Assembly (NCBI RefSeq): GCF_900113005.1 | Contig: NZ_FONW01000001.1 | Location: 186,001 to 250,000 of the forward strand | Direction of reading: 5' to 3' | Source of the DNA: Sunxiuqinia elliptica | GTDB lineage: Bacteria > Bacteroidota > Bacteroidia > Bacteroidales > Prolixibacteraceae | DNA: 64,000 bases | Shown here: piece by piece, positions 17,798 through 26,741 of the stretch | Numbering within the stretch: position 1 is the stretch's first letter | How the letters are laid out: each line of letters opens with the position of its first letter | Position numbers and translations under genes: made by a program | Notes under the pieces: model-generated | The model's input: only the letters and a program-made list of their open reading frames with translations | Databases searched by the model: none | What the model was told of the DNA's origin: nothing

Positions 17798-18706
17798 CTA
17801 CCTGTTCTTGAGGTAAATCTTTACTTGCGCATTTTTTTCTTTGCCTTCCTCTTTGCGAGTAACCTCGATGGATTCTATCTCATCTGAATCTACATTATGG
17901 AAATCCTCCACATCGACTTTTTCATCGTTGATGAAATATTCGGCATTTTTACTATCAGACCCACTGATAATTAACGGGTACTTTTTATACTTTTTATAAA
18001 AATCCTTCTGGTATTCACCCAATTCTTTTTGATGCTCAATAAAATCAGCACGGTGCTTCTCAAACTCTTTTCTTGCTTCACCAACGTGCTTTTCAATCTC
18101 CTTGCGTTGCTCCTCCGACATCTGATAACGACTCATATCTGGCATAGCAAACTCGTAATTAAAAAAGAAGTTATCCGGTGCCTGCCTGTTATCAAAAACA
18201 CGCAACTGCTCCAGCCCGCGAATATTCATAGCACGACTCAAGCTCGCAATGTTCGCCAGATCAATGATCCCATTCATTTCAATCAGGTTTACTGATATGC
18301 TATTGCTGCTAAGCAAACCCATGCTGGTTATATCATCGTTCTCTTTATTAATGTAAATCTTCAAATCGCTATTGGCTTGCTTCTCAGTCTTAAATAAGGA
18401 ATAATTATTCTCTTCATAATGGCTTCGAATCATCATTTTGATTTCATCCATTAATTCCTCATCCTCTGTATTCATCGTTTGGCTCACTACCGACATGTTT
18501 TCCAACTCGTTCAACACTTCGTACACCGGATCATCTTCCGCAATGTTCTTCTTTTTCAGGTAAAGCTCAAACATGTCACTGGTTAGCTGGACAGCACTAA
18601 AGCCCTCCACCTCGGAATACATTTCCACCAGCTCATCAAAAATACCTTGTGCTTTAGCCGGCAACACAAACAGTAAGGCAACCAAAATAATTACTACTTG
18701 TTTCAT
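17798..18706 (-). CDS. DUF4252-like exported protein, long form
   Basis: This 302-residue exported protein starts with a signal peptide (MKQVVIILVALLFVLPAKAQ). The N-terminal half resembles DUF4252 (FDELVEMYSEVEGFSAVQLTSDMFELYLKKK...). After a helical Glu/Lys-rich stretch (about 190-235) the C-terminus has ISGSDSKNAEYFINDEKVDV and SIEVTRKEEG...QVKIYLKNR, which looks like a small beta domain of the kind used in plug-like modules. It is the last gene of an operon led by an ECF sigma factor and is followed by a strong terminator. The shorter DUF4252-like protein at 2260-2757 lies in another stress-type operon. Function is unknown. Confidence 0.82.
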   Translation of the reverse strand: MKQVVIILVALLFVLPAKAQGIFDELVEMYSEVEGFSAVQLTSDMFELYLKKKNIAEDDPVYEVLNELENMSVVSQTMNTEDEELMDEIKMMIRSHYEENNYSLFKTEKQANSDLKIYINKENDDITSMGLLSSNSISVNLIEMNGIIDLANIASLSRAMNIRGLEQLRVFDNRQAPDNFFFNYEFAMPDMSRYQMSEEQRKEIEKHVGEARKEFEKHRADFIEHQKELGEYQKDFYKKYKKYPLIISGSDSKNAEYFINDEKVDVEDFHNVDSDEIESIEVTRKEEGKEKNAQVKIYLKNR

Positions 18707-18778
18707 CTGCTTAATTTTTTATTTGCTAAATGTTTAAAAATCTAAAGACATTCAGTACTTCTTATTTTTTTAAACACA

Positions 18779-19228
18779 CTATTTCGCAATGATTTCCAAA
18801 TTCTCATCTTTAAAAAGTACTACTACCTCATCATTCTCCGGTGGCTGAACGCCAATGGATACTTCCATCAAAGCCCGCTCCATCAAGGCAAACTGTTCAT
18901 CAGCTGCAAGCATTTGTTGATGCTTTTGATATCCGCTAAACCAGAACACGACACCCAGTAAAAGCACTGCAGCAACCGAGGCATACCTCATCCAATGCAG
19001 CTTAATCGTTTTGTTCGGTTTTTGCTGTTGCATAAACCCCTTTAGCAGTTGATCTTCCAATCCTTCTGGTATTTTTGCCTCTTCTTTATAGTAGTCAAAA
19101 ATCAACTGTTCATCAGCAAAAGTCTCCTCTTCACCAGCGATAAAGTCTTTCAATAAAGCTTCCTCGTCCAGCTCAGTCTCCCCTTTATAGTACTTTTCCA
19201 ACAGCTTGTCTGCTTGTTCTTTGTTCAT
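18779..19228 (-). CDS. Single-pass membrane protein, probable anti-sigma factor
   Basis: The 149-residue protein starts inside the 3' end of the ECF sigma gene (44-nt overlap), a layout typical of sigma/anti-sigma pairs. Residues 1-78 are cytoplasmic and acidic (DKLLEKYYKGETELDEEALLKDF, FDYYKEEAKIPEGLEDQLL), followed by one membrane helix (about 82-102, ASVAAVLLLGVVFWFSGY) and a short outer part. No zinc-binding HxxxCxxC motif is seen, so it is not a classical ZAS anti-sigma factor. Its role in holding the sigma factor at the membrane is inferred from position and topology. Confidence 0.82.
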   Translation of the reverse strand: MNKEQADKLLEKYYKGETELDEEALLKDFIAGEEETFADEQLIFDYYKEEAKIPEGLEDQLLKGFMQQQKPNKTIKLHWMRYASVAAVLLLGVVFWFSGYQKHQQMLAADEQFALMERALMEVSIGVQPPENDEVVVLFKDENLEIIAK

Positions 19229-19724
19229 AATCGTAGATTTTTCGAATCTCTTCTTTGATCATCACCCGGGCCCGCGACAAAATCACTCGTAAATGAGGGA
19301 CTTCAAACCCTGTCATTTGTTTGATTTCATCAAAGCCTAGCCCATCAATCTCACGGTATTGAATGACTTCCCGGTATTTGTCCGGGAGCTGCTCAATCAC
19401 CTGATGCACAATAGCCAGCTTCTCCCTGGCCTCATGGCTAACTCCCTGCTGCGGCAGGTTCATCAACCGATAGTCCTCCGCGGCATCAACCAACTGATCC
19501 CGCTTCTTTTTCAGTACATCGAGGCAGTGATTCCGACACAGGGTCAACACATACGCCTCTGGTTTTTCATACTGCTGAATATTCTCCCGCTTGTTCCATA
19601 GCTTTATAAGAATGTCTTGCAGAGCATCCTGCACATCCACCTCATTTTTTAGCAAACGCTTCACCATCGGATAAAGCTTACGAGACCAAGGGAGTATGTC
19701 TTGTTTAAATTGTTCAGCAGTCAT
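19185..19724 (-). CDS. RNA polymerase sigma factor, ECF type
   Basis: This 179-residue protein is an extracytoplasmic-function sigma factor with only regions 2 and 4. Region 2 includes NEVDVQDALQDILIKLWNKRENI and AYVLTLCRNHCLDVLKKKRD. Region 4 includes LPDKYREVIQYREIDGLGFDEI followed by a helix-turn-helix (VPHLRVILSRARVMIKEEI). It leads an operon with an apparent anti-sigma membrane protein and a DUF4252 protein. A palindromic GTTACAA-type element lies 23 bp before the start and fits autoregulation. The same 10-mer occurs before the PadR/PspC/DUF4252 operon, so that operon is a candidate target. Confidence 0.95.
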   Translation of the reverse strand: MTAEQFKQDILPWSRKLYPMVKRLLKNEVDVQDALQDILIKLWNKRENIQQYEKPEAYVLTLCRNHCLDVLKKKRDQLVDAAEDYRLMNLPQQGVSHEAREKLAIVHQVIEQLPDKYREVIQYREIDGLGFDEIKQMTGFEVPHLRVILSRARVMIKEEIRKIYDYEQRTSRQAVGKVL

Positions 19725-19746
19725 TTCAACATTAAAAACGATTCAG

Positions 19747-19769
19747 TTACAAGTTTGTAACAAGTTACG
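19747..19769 (-). promoter_or_regulatory. Tandem palindromic element before the ECF sigma gene
   Basis: GTTACAA-GT-TTGTAAC is a perfect 7-bp inverted repeat with a 2-nt spacer (19747-19762). A third half-site, GTTAC (19765-19769), makes a second overlapping palindrome GTAAC-AA-GTTAC. It probably holds the autoregulated promoter or an operator. The sharing of GTTACAAGTT with 5565-5574 is seen directly. Confidence 0.55.
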
Positions 19770-19817
19770 GTCTTTTTTCTTGAAAAAGCGACAACCAAAA
19801 AGAAGTAACCACCTGAA

Positions 19818-21158
19818 TTACAACAAAACAAGACTGAAAAAATAAATGGTTAGCATAGCAGCCAGCCCTTGAAAAAGGGTAGCCAGTGTGTGGGTTTTAT
19901 AGCCAACAGAAACCGGCATCTTACTAAACTGGGTCACCACCCAAAAGAAACTGTCGTTGGCATGAGAGATGGTCATTGCACCGGCACCAACAGCCAATAC
20001 CGAAAGTGCCTTCCCCATAGCTGAATCAAGTCCTAAGCCAGGAAGCAAAGGCGCAATCAATGCAGAAGTAGCAACCAACGAAACCGTAGAAGAACCCTGA
20101 GCCGTTTTCAATGCAGCAGCAATGATAAATGGCAAGAAGATTCCTAGTTCGTAATCAGCCAACAAAGCCCCCAGTGAGTCGCCAATATGTGTTGCTTTAA
20201 GCATGGCACCAAAAGCTCCACCAGCTCCTGTTATTATTAATATAGAAGCAGAAGCCTGAATACCACTTCCAACCCATTCAGTTATTTTCTCCGACTTTCC
20301 TTTGATCAATAAGAATGAAGAAAACAATCCTAAAAATAAAGCATTAACCGGATCTCCCAGAAAATTAATCGTTTGGAACAAAATACCCGTTTCATTTTCA
20401 ACCACAAGTAATACAATTGAGCGAATGGCAATCAAAATAATCGGTAAGAAAATTGGGAGTACCGAAAGCCAACCAGAAGGCAACTGTCGTTCATCGATTA
20501 CCTGATCTTCTTCAACCAAATGATCTTCCTCGCTTTGATAGCGCTTCCCCGTATAGTTTGCCCACCAATAACCAACAAGCATGGCAACAACGGCAACCAA
20601 CAAACCAAGCAAAATAACCATTCCCAATTGGTTATCAATTCCCAGGTTGCCAGCAGCTGCTATCGGCCCGGGGGTTGGAGGAACTAGGGTATGAGTAGCA
20701 TACAAACCTGTAGACAGCGCAATACTCATGGCAATTGCCGAACGACCGGTTTTCCGGATCAATGATCGTTTTAAAGAAGACAAAATCACAAAGGCAGAAT
20801 CACAAAATACCGGAATGGAGACAATGTAACCAATCAAGCCCATTGCCAATGTCGGATACTTCTTTCCAACCAACCGAATCACCAATTCGGCCAACTTAAT
20901 GGCCGCTCCTGATTTTTCCAGGATGGTGCCGATAATCGTTCCCAGGATAATCACGATACCAATATAAGCCATGATGTTTCCAAATCCACCGGTAATGACT
21001 TTAACGATATCCGGTGCCGGCATTCCACTCATAAAACCGACGCCATAACTAGCTAAAAGCAAAACCAGAAAAGGATGCATTTTCAGTTTGGTAGTTCCCA
21101 CAATGATAAATAGAACGGAAATCAAAAGTGCTCCGAGTAGAATAACATGTTGGCTCAT
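19818..21158 (-). CDS. GntP-family gluconate/organic-acid permease
   Basis: This is a 446-residue inner-membrane transporter with about 12 hydrophobic segments over its whole length. It has GntP-family features: LASYGVGFMSGMP near the N-terminus, FGNIMAYIGIVIILGTIIGTILEKSGAA, VPPTPGPIAAAGNLGI, AAALKTAQGSSTVSLVATSALI, and ISHANDSFFWVVTQFS near the C-terminus. Members take up gluconate and related acids (for example D-glycerate) with protons. No gluconate kinase or hydrolase gene is adjacent, so the exact substrate stays open. It follows radA by 41 nt on the same strand and may be read through from the pan-radA run, though the functional link is not obvious. Confidence 0.93.
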   Translation of the reverse strand: MSQHVILLGALLISVLFIIVGTTKLKMHPFLVLLLASYGVGFMSGMPAPDIVKVITGGFGNIMAYIGIVIILGTIIGTILEKSGAAIKLAELVIRLVGKKYPTLAMGLIGYIVSIPVFCDSAFVILSSLKRSLIRKTGRSAIAMSIALSTGLYATHTLVPPTPGPIAAAGNLGIDNQLGMVILLGLLVAVVAMLVGYWWANYTGKRYQSEEDHLVEEDQVIDERQLPSGWLSVLPIFLPIILIAIRSIVLLVVENETGILFQTINFLGDPVNALFLGLFSSFLLIKGKSEKITEWVGSGIQASASILIITGAGGAFGAMLKATHIGDSLGALLADYELGIFLPFIIAAALKTAQGSSTVSLVATSALIAPLLPGLGLDSAMGKALSVLAVGAGAMTISHANDSFFWVVTQFSKMPVSVGYKTHTLATLFQGLAAMLTIYFFSLVLL

Positions 21159-21199
21159 TGGTTTGGTTTGTTAGGTTTCGTGTTGCGGGAAATGTCAGT

Positions 21200-22564
21200 T
21201 TAGGATTTTCGAAACAGCCTCCGGAAGAAATCATCGACCCGGTCAACTGCAACAATGTCTATTTTAAATTTAGATAAATTTAAATTCTTCCCACTCTTTG
21301 GAACGAAGATCTTCTTCATCCCCAGCTTCTCGGCCTCAGCAATACGCTGCTCCAACCGGTTAACCGCACGAATTTCGCCCGACAAACCAACCTCTCCGGC
21401 AAAGCACTGCTCCTTGTCAATAGCCAAGTCAAAATTAGAAGAAAGAATGGCTGATATAACGGTCAAATCAATCGCCGGGTCATCAACCTTAATGCCGCCG
21501 GCAATGTTCAGGAAAACATCTTTCGCCGCCAACTTAAAACCGGCCCGCTTTTCAAGCACAGCCAACAACATGTTGAGCCTTCGTAGGTCAAACCCGGTAG
21601 ACGATCGCTGTGGCGTTCCATACGCAGCCGTGCTGACCAACGATTGAATTTCGATTAGTAACGGACGATTACCTTCAATTGCCGCGGCAACAGCCGTTCC
21701 GCTCAGCCCCTTATGATCACGATTGATCAACAGCTCCGAAGGATTACTCACCTCTCGCATCCCTTCCTGATTCATCTCAAAAATGCCCAGTTCCGAAGTT
21801 GATCCAAACCGGTTTTTAATCGATCGTAGAATTCGGTACAGGTATTGATTTTCGCCTTCAAACTGCAGGACCGTGTCCACCATATGTTCCAGCACCTTTG
21901 GCCCCGCCAAGCTTCCTTCCTTCGTGATGTGCCCGATAAGAATGGCAGGAATCCTTCTTTCCTTAACAAACTTCAAAATACCGTTGGTGCATTCCCTGAT
22001 CTGACTAACCGAGCCAGGTGAAGATTCAATATGAGCAGTAGCTACCGTTTGAATGGAGTCGATAACCAATACTTCGGGTTCCAAGTGCTCACAATGCGTT
22101 ATGATATTCTCCAGCGATGTCTCACTAAGGAAATAGCAATTCTCGTTCTCGCGCTTCAAACGATTAGCCCGAATCTTTATTTGCTGGATGCTTTCCTCTC
22201 CAGACACATATAAGATTTTGCGCGACTTCAAATCAAGTGCGACCTGAAGAACCAAGGTTGATTTTCCGATCCCCGGTTCACCGCCAATCAACACCATTGA
22301 TCCCGGCACCAATCCGCCTCCAAGAACCCTATTGAGCTCTTCGTTGTAACAGTCAATTCGCTGAATTTGCTCAATACCTACCTCGTTCAACTTTTGAGGC
22401 TTCGCCCCACTTGCTGTTCGCGAACTCAGCGGACTCTTGGTTTCTTTTACTACCACTTCTTCCACAAAGGTATTCCACTCACCACAACTGGTACAGCGAC
22501 CAACCCACTTGGGAGACTGATTACCGCAGTTTTGACACACATGTACTGTTTTGACTTTAGCCAT
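21200..22564 (-). CDS. radA: DNA repair protein RadA
   Basis: RadA/Sms is a RecA-like ATPase that drives branch migration in homologous recombination. The 454-residue protein has the N-terminal zinc finger (CQNCGNQSPKWVGRC...CGEW), Walker A (GGEPGIGKSTL), Walker B (PEVLVIDSIQT), the RadA-specific motif (KNRFG) and a C-terminal Lon-protease-like domain (GGIKVDDPAIDL, GEVGLSGEIRAV). It starts 2 nt after the end of the nucleotidyltransferase gene, showing co-transcription. Linkage with panC and panD is common in Bacteroidales. The ATG start is supported by the intact zinc finger directly after it. Confidence 0.98.
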   Translation of the reverse strand: MAKVKTVHVCQNCGNQSPKWVGRCTSCGEWNTFVEEVVVKETKSPLSSRTASGAKPQKLNEVGIEQIQRIDCYNEELNRVLGGGLVPGSMVLIGGEPGIGKSTLVLQVALDLKSRKILYVSGEESIQQIKIRANRLKRENENCYFLSETSLENIITHCEHLEPEVLVIDSIQTVATAHIESSPGSVSQIRECTNGILKFVKERRIPAILIGHITKEGSLAGPKVLEHMVDTVLQFEGENQYLYRILRSIKNRFGSTSELGIFEMNQEGMREVSNPSELLINRDHKGLSGTAVAAAIEGNRPLLIEIQSLVSTAAYGTPQRSSTGFDLRRLNMLLAVLEKRAGFKLAAKDVFLNIAGGIKVDDPAIDLTVISAILSSNFDLAIDKEQCFAGEVGLSGEIRAVNRLEQRIAEAEKLGMKKIFVPKSGKNLNLSKFKIDIVAVDRVDDFFRRLFRKS

Positions 22565-22566
22565 AG

Positions 22567-23055
22567 TCAGAGATCTTTTATTTGTTGGATTAAAGCAGAA
22601 GTAGAATATCCTTTCGTCAGCTCGATGGTTTCCACCGTTCCCCCACGAGCCAGGACAATGTCGTAACCGGCAATTTCTTCGATGGCATATTCATTGCCCT
22701 TAACCAGTACGTCGGGCTGTACGAATTTAATCAAATCGTAAGGTGTTTCTTTGTCAAACAAAATAACCGCATCCACCATCTGAAGCGCCGCAAGCATCAA
22801 AGCACGAGCCTGCTCATCCATCAGAGGCCGCTTAGAGCCTTTCAGTTGTTTTACGGAACGATCGGTATTTAAGCCCACAATCAGCTTATCGCCCAAAGCA
22901 GCTGACTTAAGCAAAGAATCAATATGTCCCCGGTGCAATAAATCGAAACAACCATTGGTAAAAACCAGTTTCTGATTGCTTGTTTTCCACATTTTCAGGG
23001 TGTTAAAAAAAGCGTCGCATGAAGGGTAGATCTTGGCTGTTAGTTCGTTCATCAT
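22567..23055 (-). CDS. rfaE2: RfaE2/HldE-type nucleotidyltransferase (D-beta-D-heptose 1-phosphate adenylyltransferase-like)
   Basis: This is a small cytidylyltransferase-fold enzyme of about 162 residues. It contains the HxGH motif in FTNGCFDLLHRGHIDSLLKS, then LIVGLNTDRSVKQLKGSKRP and the end motif TKGYSTSALI, all typical of the adenylyltransferase half of HldE (RfaE domain II). That enzyme makes ADP-D-glycero-beta-D-manno-heptose for LPS, or a close relative. No heptose kinase domain is fused. The ATG at 23055 (or 23052) is preferred over a longer frame from 23094, whose extra residues do not fit the family. It abuts radA (2 nt) downstream. Confidence 0.88.
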   Translation of the reverse strand: MMNELTAKIYPSCDAFFNTLKMWKTSNQKLVFTNGCFDLLHRGHIDSLLKSAALGDKLIVGLNTDRSVKQLKGSKRPLMDEQARALMLAALQMVDAVILFDKETPYDLIKFVQPDVLVKGNEYAIEEIAGYDIVLARGGTVETIELTKGYSTSALIQQIKDL

Positions 23056-23139
23056 TTTACTGAAGGATAAGCAGTAAAAATAAGAAAACCCCAAAGCTAA
23101 AAAAAGCCTTGAGGTTCAAAATATGGTCGAAAACCGTAT

Positions 23140-23490
23140 CTATACGATTTTGTTGGTCTCGATATCCGGGAATACCAATTGAGGCTTAAAGCTTTTAGCT
23201 TCCTCAAAATCCATCATGGCATAAGAGATAATAATTACCACATCACCAACGGCCACTTTTCGGGCTGCCGGTCCATTAAGGCAGATGACTCCTGAATTTC
23301 GTTCACCTTTAATCACATAAGTTTCCAAGCGTTCTCCATTGTTGATATTGACCACTTGCACCTTTTCGTTTTCAATCAGGTTTGCGGCATCCATCAATTC
23401 CTCATCGATCGTGATACTTCCAACATACTGTAAGTTGGCTTCGGTAACACTCACCTTATGTATCTTCGATTTACAAACTTCAATAAACAT
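23140..23490 (-). CDS. panD: Aspartate 1-decarboxylase precursor
   Basis: PanD converts L-aspartate to beta-alanine for pantothenate (coenzyme A) synthesis. The 116-residue proenzyme cleaves itself between Gly24 and Ser25 (QYVGSITID), and Ser25 becomes the pyruvoyl cofactor. Other conserved parts are the N-terminal [34 protein letters not shown] and [25 protein letters not shown]. It follows panC by 11 nt, so the two last steps of pantothenate synthesis are co-transcribed. Family length and motifs are complete. Confidence 0.98.
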   Translation of the reverse strand: MFIEVCKSKIHKVSVTEANLQYVGSITIDEELMDAANLIENEKVQVVNINNGERLETYVIKGERNSGVICLNGPAARKVAVGDVVIIISYAMMDFEEAKSFKPQLVFPDIETNKIV

Positions 23491-23501
23491 GCTATCGTTT
23501 T

Positions 23502-24344
23502 TTATTCAAATACAATATTATCAATTAACCTAATCTCACCACAATGAACAGCAACGCAACCCACTTTGTTTAGGGGGTCCTCCCAGCGTTCCACCGCATT
23601 AAGATCTTCATCATCAGTAATTTCAAAATATTCAGTTTGCAGATAGGGGTTTTGATCAATCGTTGAAACAACCCACTGCTTAAGTTCTTTTACGCTCATC
23701 TCAGAGGCTTTGTTCCGCGCTTCTTTCAGCGTTTGGTAGATATGAGGTGCATTTTCGCGTTGCTCCGGACTCAACCGTTGATTTCGCGAACTCATCGCTA
23801 AACCATCTTCTTCCCGCATGATTGGGCAGGGCACAATCTCGATTGGCATACTCAGTTGCTTTACCAATGCTTTGATAATCACCAGTTGTTGAAAATCTTT
23901 CAAGCCAAAAAAGGCTTTATCTGGCTTAACCATATCAAATAGCTTGCTAACCACTTGAGCCACGCCGTTAAAATGACCAGGCCTGAATTGCCCCTCCATC
24001 ACCTGCTCCAACTTGCCAAAGTTAAACTGACGCTTATCTTCCTCAGGGTACATGGTAGCAACCTCAGGCGCAAAGACCAACTGACAGGCAGTCGGATCCA
24101 ACAAGCTAAGGTCCCGTTCCAAAGTCCGAGGATAGTTAATCAAATCATTCTTATCATTAAACTGGGTAGGGTTCACAAAAATGCTAACAACAACAAAGTC
24201 TGACTGTTGCCCGGCAATGTTTACCAACGAAAGGTGCCCGGGGTGCAGAGCGCCCATGGTTGGTACAAAACCAACCGTATTTCCTTCCTCTTTTTTCTTC
24301 CTTATGAGTTCTTGTAACTCTTTTATTTCCTTTACAACCAGCAT
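23502..24344 (-). CDS. panC: Pantothenate synthetase
   Basis: PanC joins pantoate and beta-alanine with ATP in the last step of pantothenate synthesis. The 280-residue protein has the nucleotidyltransferase HxGH signature ([15 protein letters not shown]), the pantoate-binding [38 protein letters not shown] and the KMSKS-equivalent loop [13 protein letters not shown]. It is the first gene of the panC-panD-rfaE2-radA run and is divergent from the glycosyltransferase-like gene at 24499, a layout common in Bacteroidales. The start ATG precedes the usual [10 protein letters not shown] beginning. Confidence 0.98.
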   Translation of the reverse strand: MLVVKEIKELQELIRKKKEEGNTVGFVPTMGALHPGHLSLVNIAGQQSDFVVVSIFVNPTQFNDKNDLINYPRTLERDLSLLDPTACQLVFAPEVATMYPEEDKRQFNFGKLEQVMEGQFRPGHFNGVAQVVSKLFDMVKPDKAFFGLKDFQQLVIIKALVKQLSMPIEIVPCPIMREEDGLAMSSRNQRLSPEQRENAPHIYQTLKEARNKASEMSVKELKQWVVSTIDQNPYLQTEYFEITDDEDLNAVERWEDPLNKVGCVAVHCGEIRLIDNIVFE

Positions 24345-24441
24345 ACAGGAATTGAATTAATGGTGCAAAGTAAATAAATAAATCAAAACAATAGACAGAC
24401 TTGCTTCTTAAGTTTTTTTAAGACTCCTGTAACCTCCTAAA

Positions 24442-24473
24442 ATTGAATATTCGCGATATTTTTACTAATTTCG
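24442..24473 (+). promoter_or_regulatory. Promoter candidate of the GT5-domain gene
   Basis: ATTG (24442-24445), 20 nt, then TAATTTCG (24466-24473), close to the TTTG/TAnnTTTG consensus, 25 bp before the ATG. The divergent panC promoter must share this region. Confidence 0.45.
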
Positions 24474-24498
24474 CACAATCAAATTCAGCAATGTTTCA

Positions 24499-25302
24499 AT
24501 GGAAAAGAAAAGAGTATTATTCATCTCTCAAGAAATTACCCCCTACCTTCCAGAATCAGAAATGTCGGTTAAATCGAGGTTTTTGCCTCAAGGAATCCAG
24601 GAGAGAGGCCGGGAGATCCGCACATTCATGCCACGGTATGGTAGTGTTAACGAACGTAGAAATCAGTTACATGAAGTTATTCGGCTATCAGGGATGAACC
24701 TGGTAATCAATGATGCCGATCATCCACTTATTATCAAGGTGGCCTCTATTCAGGCTGCCCGTATGCAGGTTTATTTTATTGATAACGAAGATTATTTCCA
24801 TCGAAAAGAAATCTTAAAAGACAAAAAAGGCAAAGAATTTGAGGACAATGACGAACGGGCAGTCTTTTTTGCTCGTGGAGTATTGGAAACAGTCATCAAA
24901 TTACGTTGGGCTCCGGACCTAATTCACTGTCACGGATGGCTAGCGTCATTGGTTCCACTTTATATTAAAACGGCTTACCACGACGATCCGTTGTTCGCCA
25001 ATTCAAAAGTTGTGTACTCGCTATACAATGAAAACTTCAACAATCCGTTAAGTGCTAATACCAAGCAAAATGTTTTGCTCGACGGAATAAATGAAGAAAA
25101 TATCAAGTTATTAGAGGAACCAACATATGAGAATATGAGCAAACTTGGAATTGAATATGCCGATGCCGTTATTCAGGGCAGCGAGCAAATTAATCCAAAT
25201 TTGACAGCATATATTGAGGCCAAAAACAAATTATTTTTAAATTATCAGCCCGAAGAAACTTACATCGACGCTTACAATGAATTTTACGATAAGGTCTTGT
25301 AA
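24499..25302 (+). CDS. Glycogen/starch synthase catalytic-domain protein (GT5), N-terminal domain only
   Basis: The 267-residue protein matches only the N-terminal Rossmann half of GT5 glycogen synthases: KRVLFISQEITPYLPESEMS (sugar-nucleotide entry motif replaced), GREIRTFMPRYGSVNERRNQLHEV, APDLIHCHGWLASLVPLYIK and NSKVVYSLYNEN. The usual N-terminal KxGG is replaced by PESEM, and the C-terminal GT-B domain with its ADP-glucose site is missing. It is therefore probably not an active glycogen synthase. Such short proteins next to panC are common in Bacteroidales. It is followed by a DUF4270 lipoprotein gene on the same strand after 28 bp. Its actual role is unknown. Confidence 0.88.
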   Translation: MEKKRVLFISQEITPYLPESEMSVKSRFLPQGIQERGREIRTFMPRYGSVNERRNQLHEVIRLSGMNLVINDADHPLIIKVASIQAARMQVYFIDNEDYFHRKEILKDKKGKEFEDNDERAVFFARGVLETVIKLRWAPDLIHCHGWLASLVPLYIKTAYHDDPLFANSKVVYSLYNENFNNPLSANTKQNVLLDGINEENIKLLEEPTYENMSKLGIEYADAVIQGSEQINPNLTAYIEAKNKLFLNYQPEETYIDAYNEFYDKVL

Positions 25303-25330
25303 GTAAGTGGACTGACAAAACAATGTTTGC

Positions 25331-26701
25331 GTGAAAAGAAAACTTGCAACTCAAAGTAAACTAGCAATAGTTTTTACTTTATTGGCTATTGGTTTGTGGA
25401 ATTGTCAAGAGGATCCGAACGGAACAGGAATGGAACTTCTGCCTGGTTCTGATATAAAAACAGTAGGTCAGGACGTAGAAAAAGAGTCCATATCGGCATA
25501 TACTGAAAAAGATATGTTGTTGCGTACCGACGAACCCAACTACAATTTGTTTGGAACGTTTAACGATCCTCTGTTTGGAAAAACAACCAGTCATTTCGCC
25601 ACGCATTTCCGGCTGGGTGGCTATCCTGATTTTAAAGATATCACTCAGGTTGACTCTTTGGTCTTATACTTTCTTTACAAGGAGCTATATGGAGATACCT
25701 TAACCATGCAAACCTTGAAGGTGTATGAACTCGAAGAATCTATCTTTCTGGATACAACAGACGTAACAGGAACGGGAGATTACCCTTACTACCAAGATGT
25801 TGATCTAAAAGCACTGGCCAATCCAAATCCGATTGGTGAATTGGACTTTTATCCGACTTTCAGAATGGATTCAACCGAAACCGATACGCTTATTCAGGAA
25901 TTGGCCATTCGTTTAGATGATGCGCTAGCCCAAAAACTAGCCAATGCTGACTCGTTGGACATGATCAATAACGATGTTTTTACTGAATTCTTCAAGGGGC
26001 TATATATTGAATCTCAAGACGTTGATAATGGAGGAGCTCTATTAAGCTTAAACACCCTTTCCGCTGGTTCAAATCTAAGATTATATTATACCTATATGAC
26101 CGACAAAGACACTGCGAATCGTGACTCTGTCATATATCGGGTGAACAAGAATTCCGCCCGGATCAATAGCTTTACGCATGATTATACCAATACGCCATTT
26201 GCCGATCAGTTGAATGAGCATCCTTCTGAGCCAGACAGCCTGATTTACCTGCAAACAACAGGAGGGCTTCGCACCAAGATTGATATTCCAACGCTTGACA
26301 ACTGGGAAGATTCCGCAAATATAATCATCAACAAGGCAGAGTTGATCTTTCAGGTTGATACGGTTGCCTCAGATTTCCGCAACTATAAGATCCCTTTATC
26401 TGTTGTGCTTAGTGCCATTGACGGAAGTAAAGAAGAGGGTGATGAAGGTTACCTTTATTTACCTCATGATTTTACGGTTTCGCCAGCCCTTTATGGTGGC
26501 TTTTACAACAGCGAAGAAGCAACTTATAATTTCAATATTACACACCATCTGCAAAAAATCATTGATGAAGATGAAATAACCAATGACGGATTCTATCTGT
26601 CAACCCTTTATCAAACTGAAAGAGCACGCAGAGTGGTATTAAAAGGATCAAGTAGTCATGTTGGAATTCGTCTGGAAGTGACTTACACGAAACTGAAATA
26701 G
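25331..26701 (+). CDS. DUF4270-type envelope lipoprotein
   Basis: This is a 456-residue lipoprotein. A GTG at 25331 begins the frame (MKRKLATQSKLAIVFTLLAIGLWNC), with lipidation at the Cys in LWNC. The body is beta-rich, with GMELLPGSDIKTVGQD, LLRTDEPNYNLFGTFNDPLFGKTTSHFATHF and a late GSSSHVGIRLEVTYTKL, matching my recollection of DUF4270, a Bacteroidota outer-membrane-associated family of unknown function. It lies between the GT5-domain gene and glmS, consistent with a cell-envelope or surface-glycan theme. The GTG start should be treated with some caution, as no nearby ATG precedes the signal peptide. Confidence 0.85.
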   Translation: MKRKLATQSKLAIVFTLLAIGLWNCQEDPNGTGMELLPGSDIKTVGQDVEKESISAYTEKDMLLRTDEPNYNLFGTFNDPLFGKTTSHFATHFRLGGYPDFKDITQVDSLVLYFLYKELYGDTLTMQTLKVYELEESIFLDTTDVTGTGDYPYYQDVDLKALANPNPIGELDFYPTFRMDSTETDTLIQELAIRLDDALAQKLANADSLDMINNDVFTEFFKGLYIESQDVDNGGALLSLNTLSAGSNLRLYYTYMTDKDTANRDSVIYRVNKNSARINSFTHDYTNTPFADQLNEHPSEPDSLIYLQTTGGLRTKIDIPTLDNWEDSANIIINKAELIFQVDTVASDFRNYKIPLSVVLSAIDGSKEEGDEGYLYLPHDFTVSPALYGGFYNSEEATYNFNITHHLQKIIDEDEITNDGFYLSTLYQTERARRVVLKGSSSHVGIRLEVTYTKLK

Positions 26702-26741
26702 CACGACCAATCGGTTCCACAAAATTAAACCCTTAAAAATT

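Noticed and set aside
26702-26741. glmS ribozyme or other riboswitch before glmS
   Set aside because: The gap is only 40 bp, too short for the known ribozyme, and no conserved core is present.
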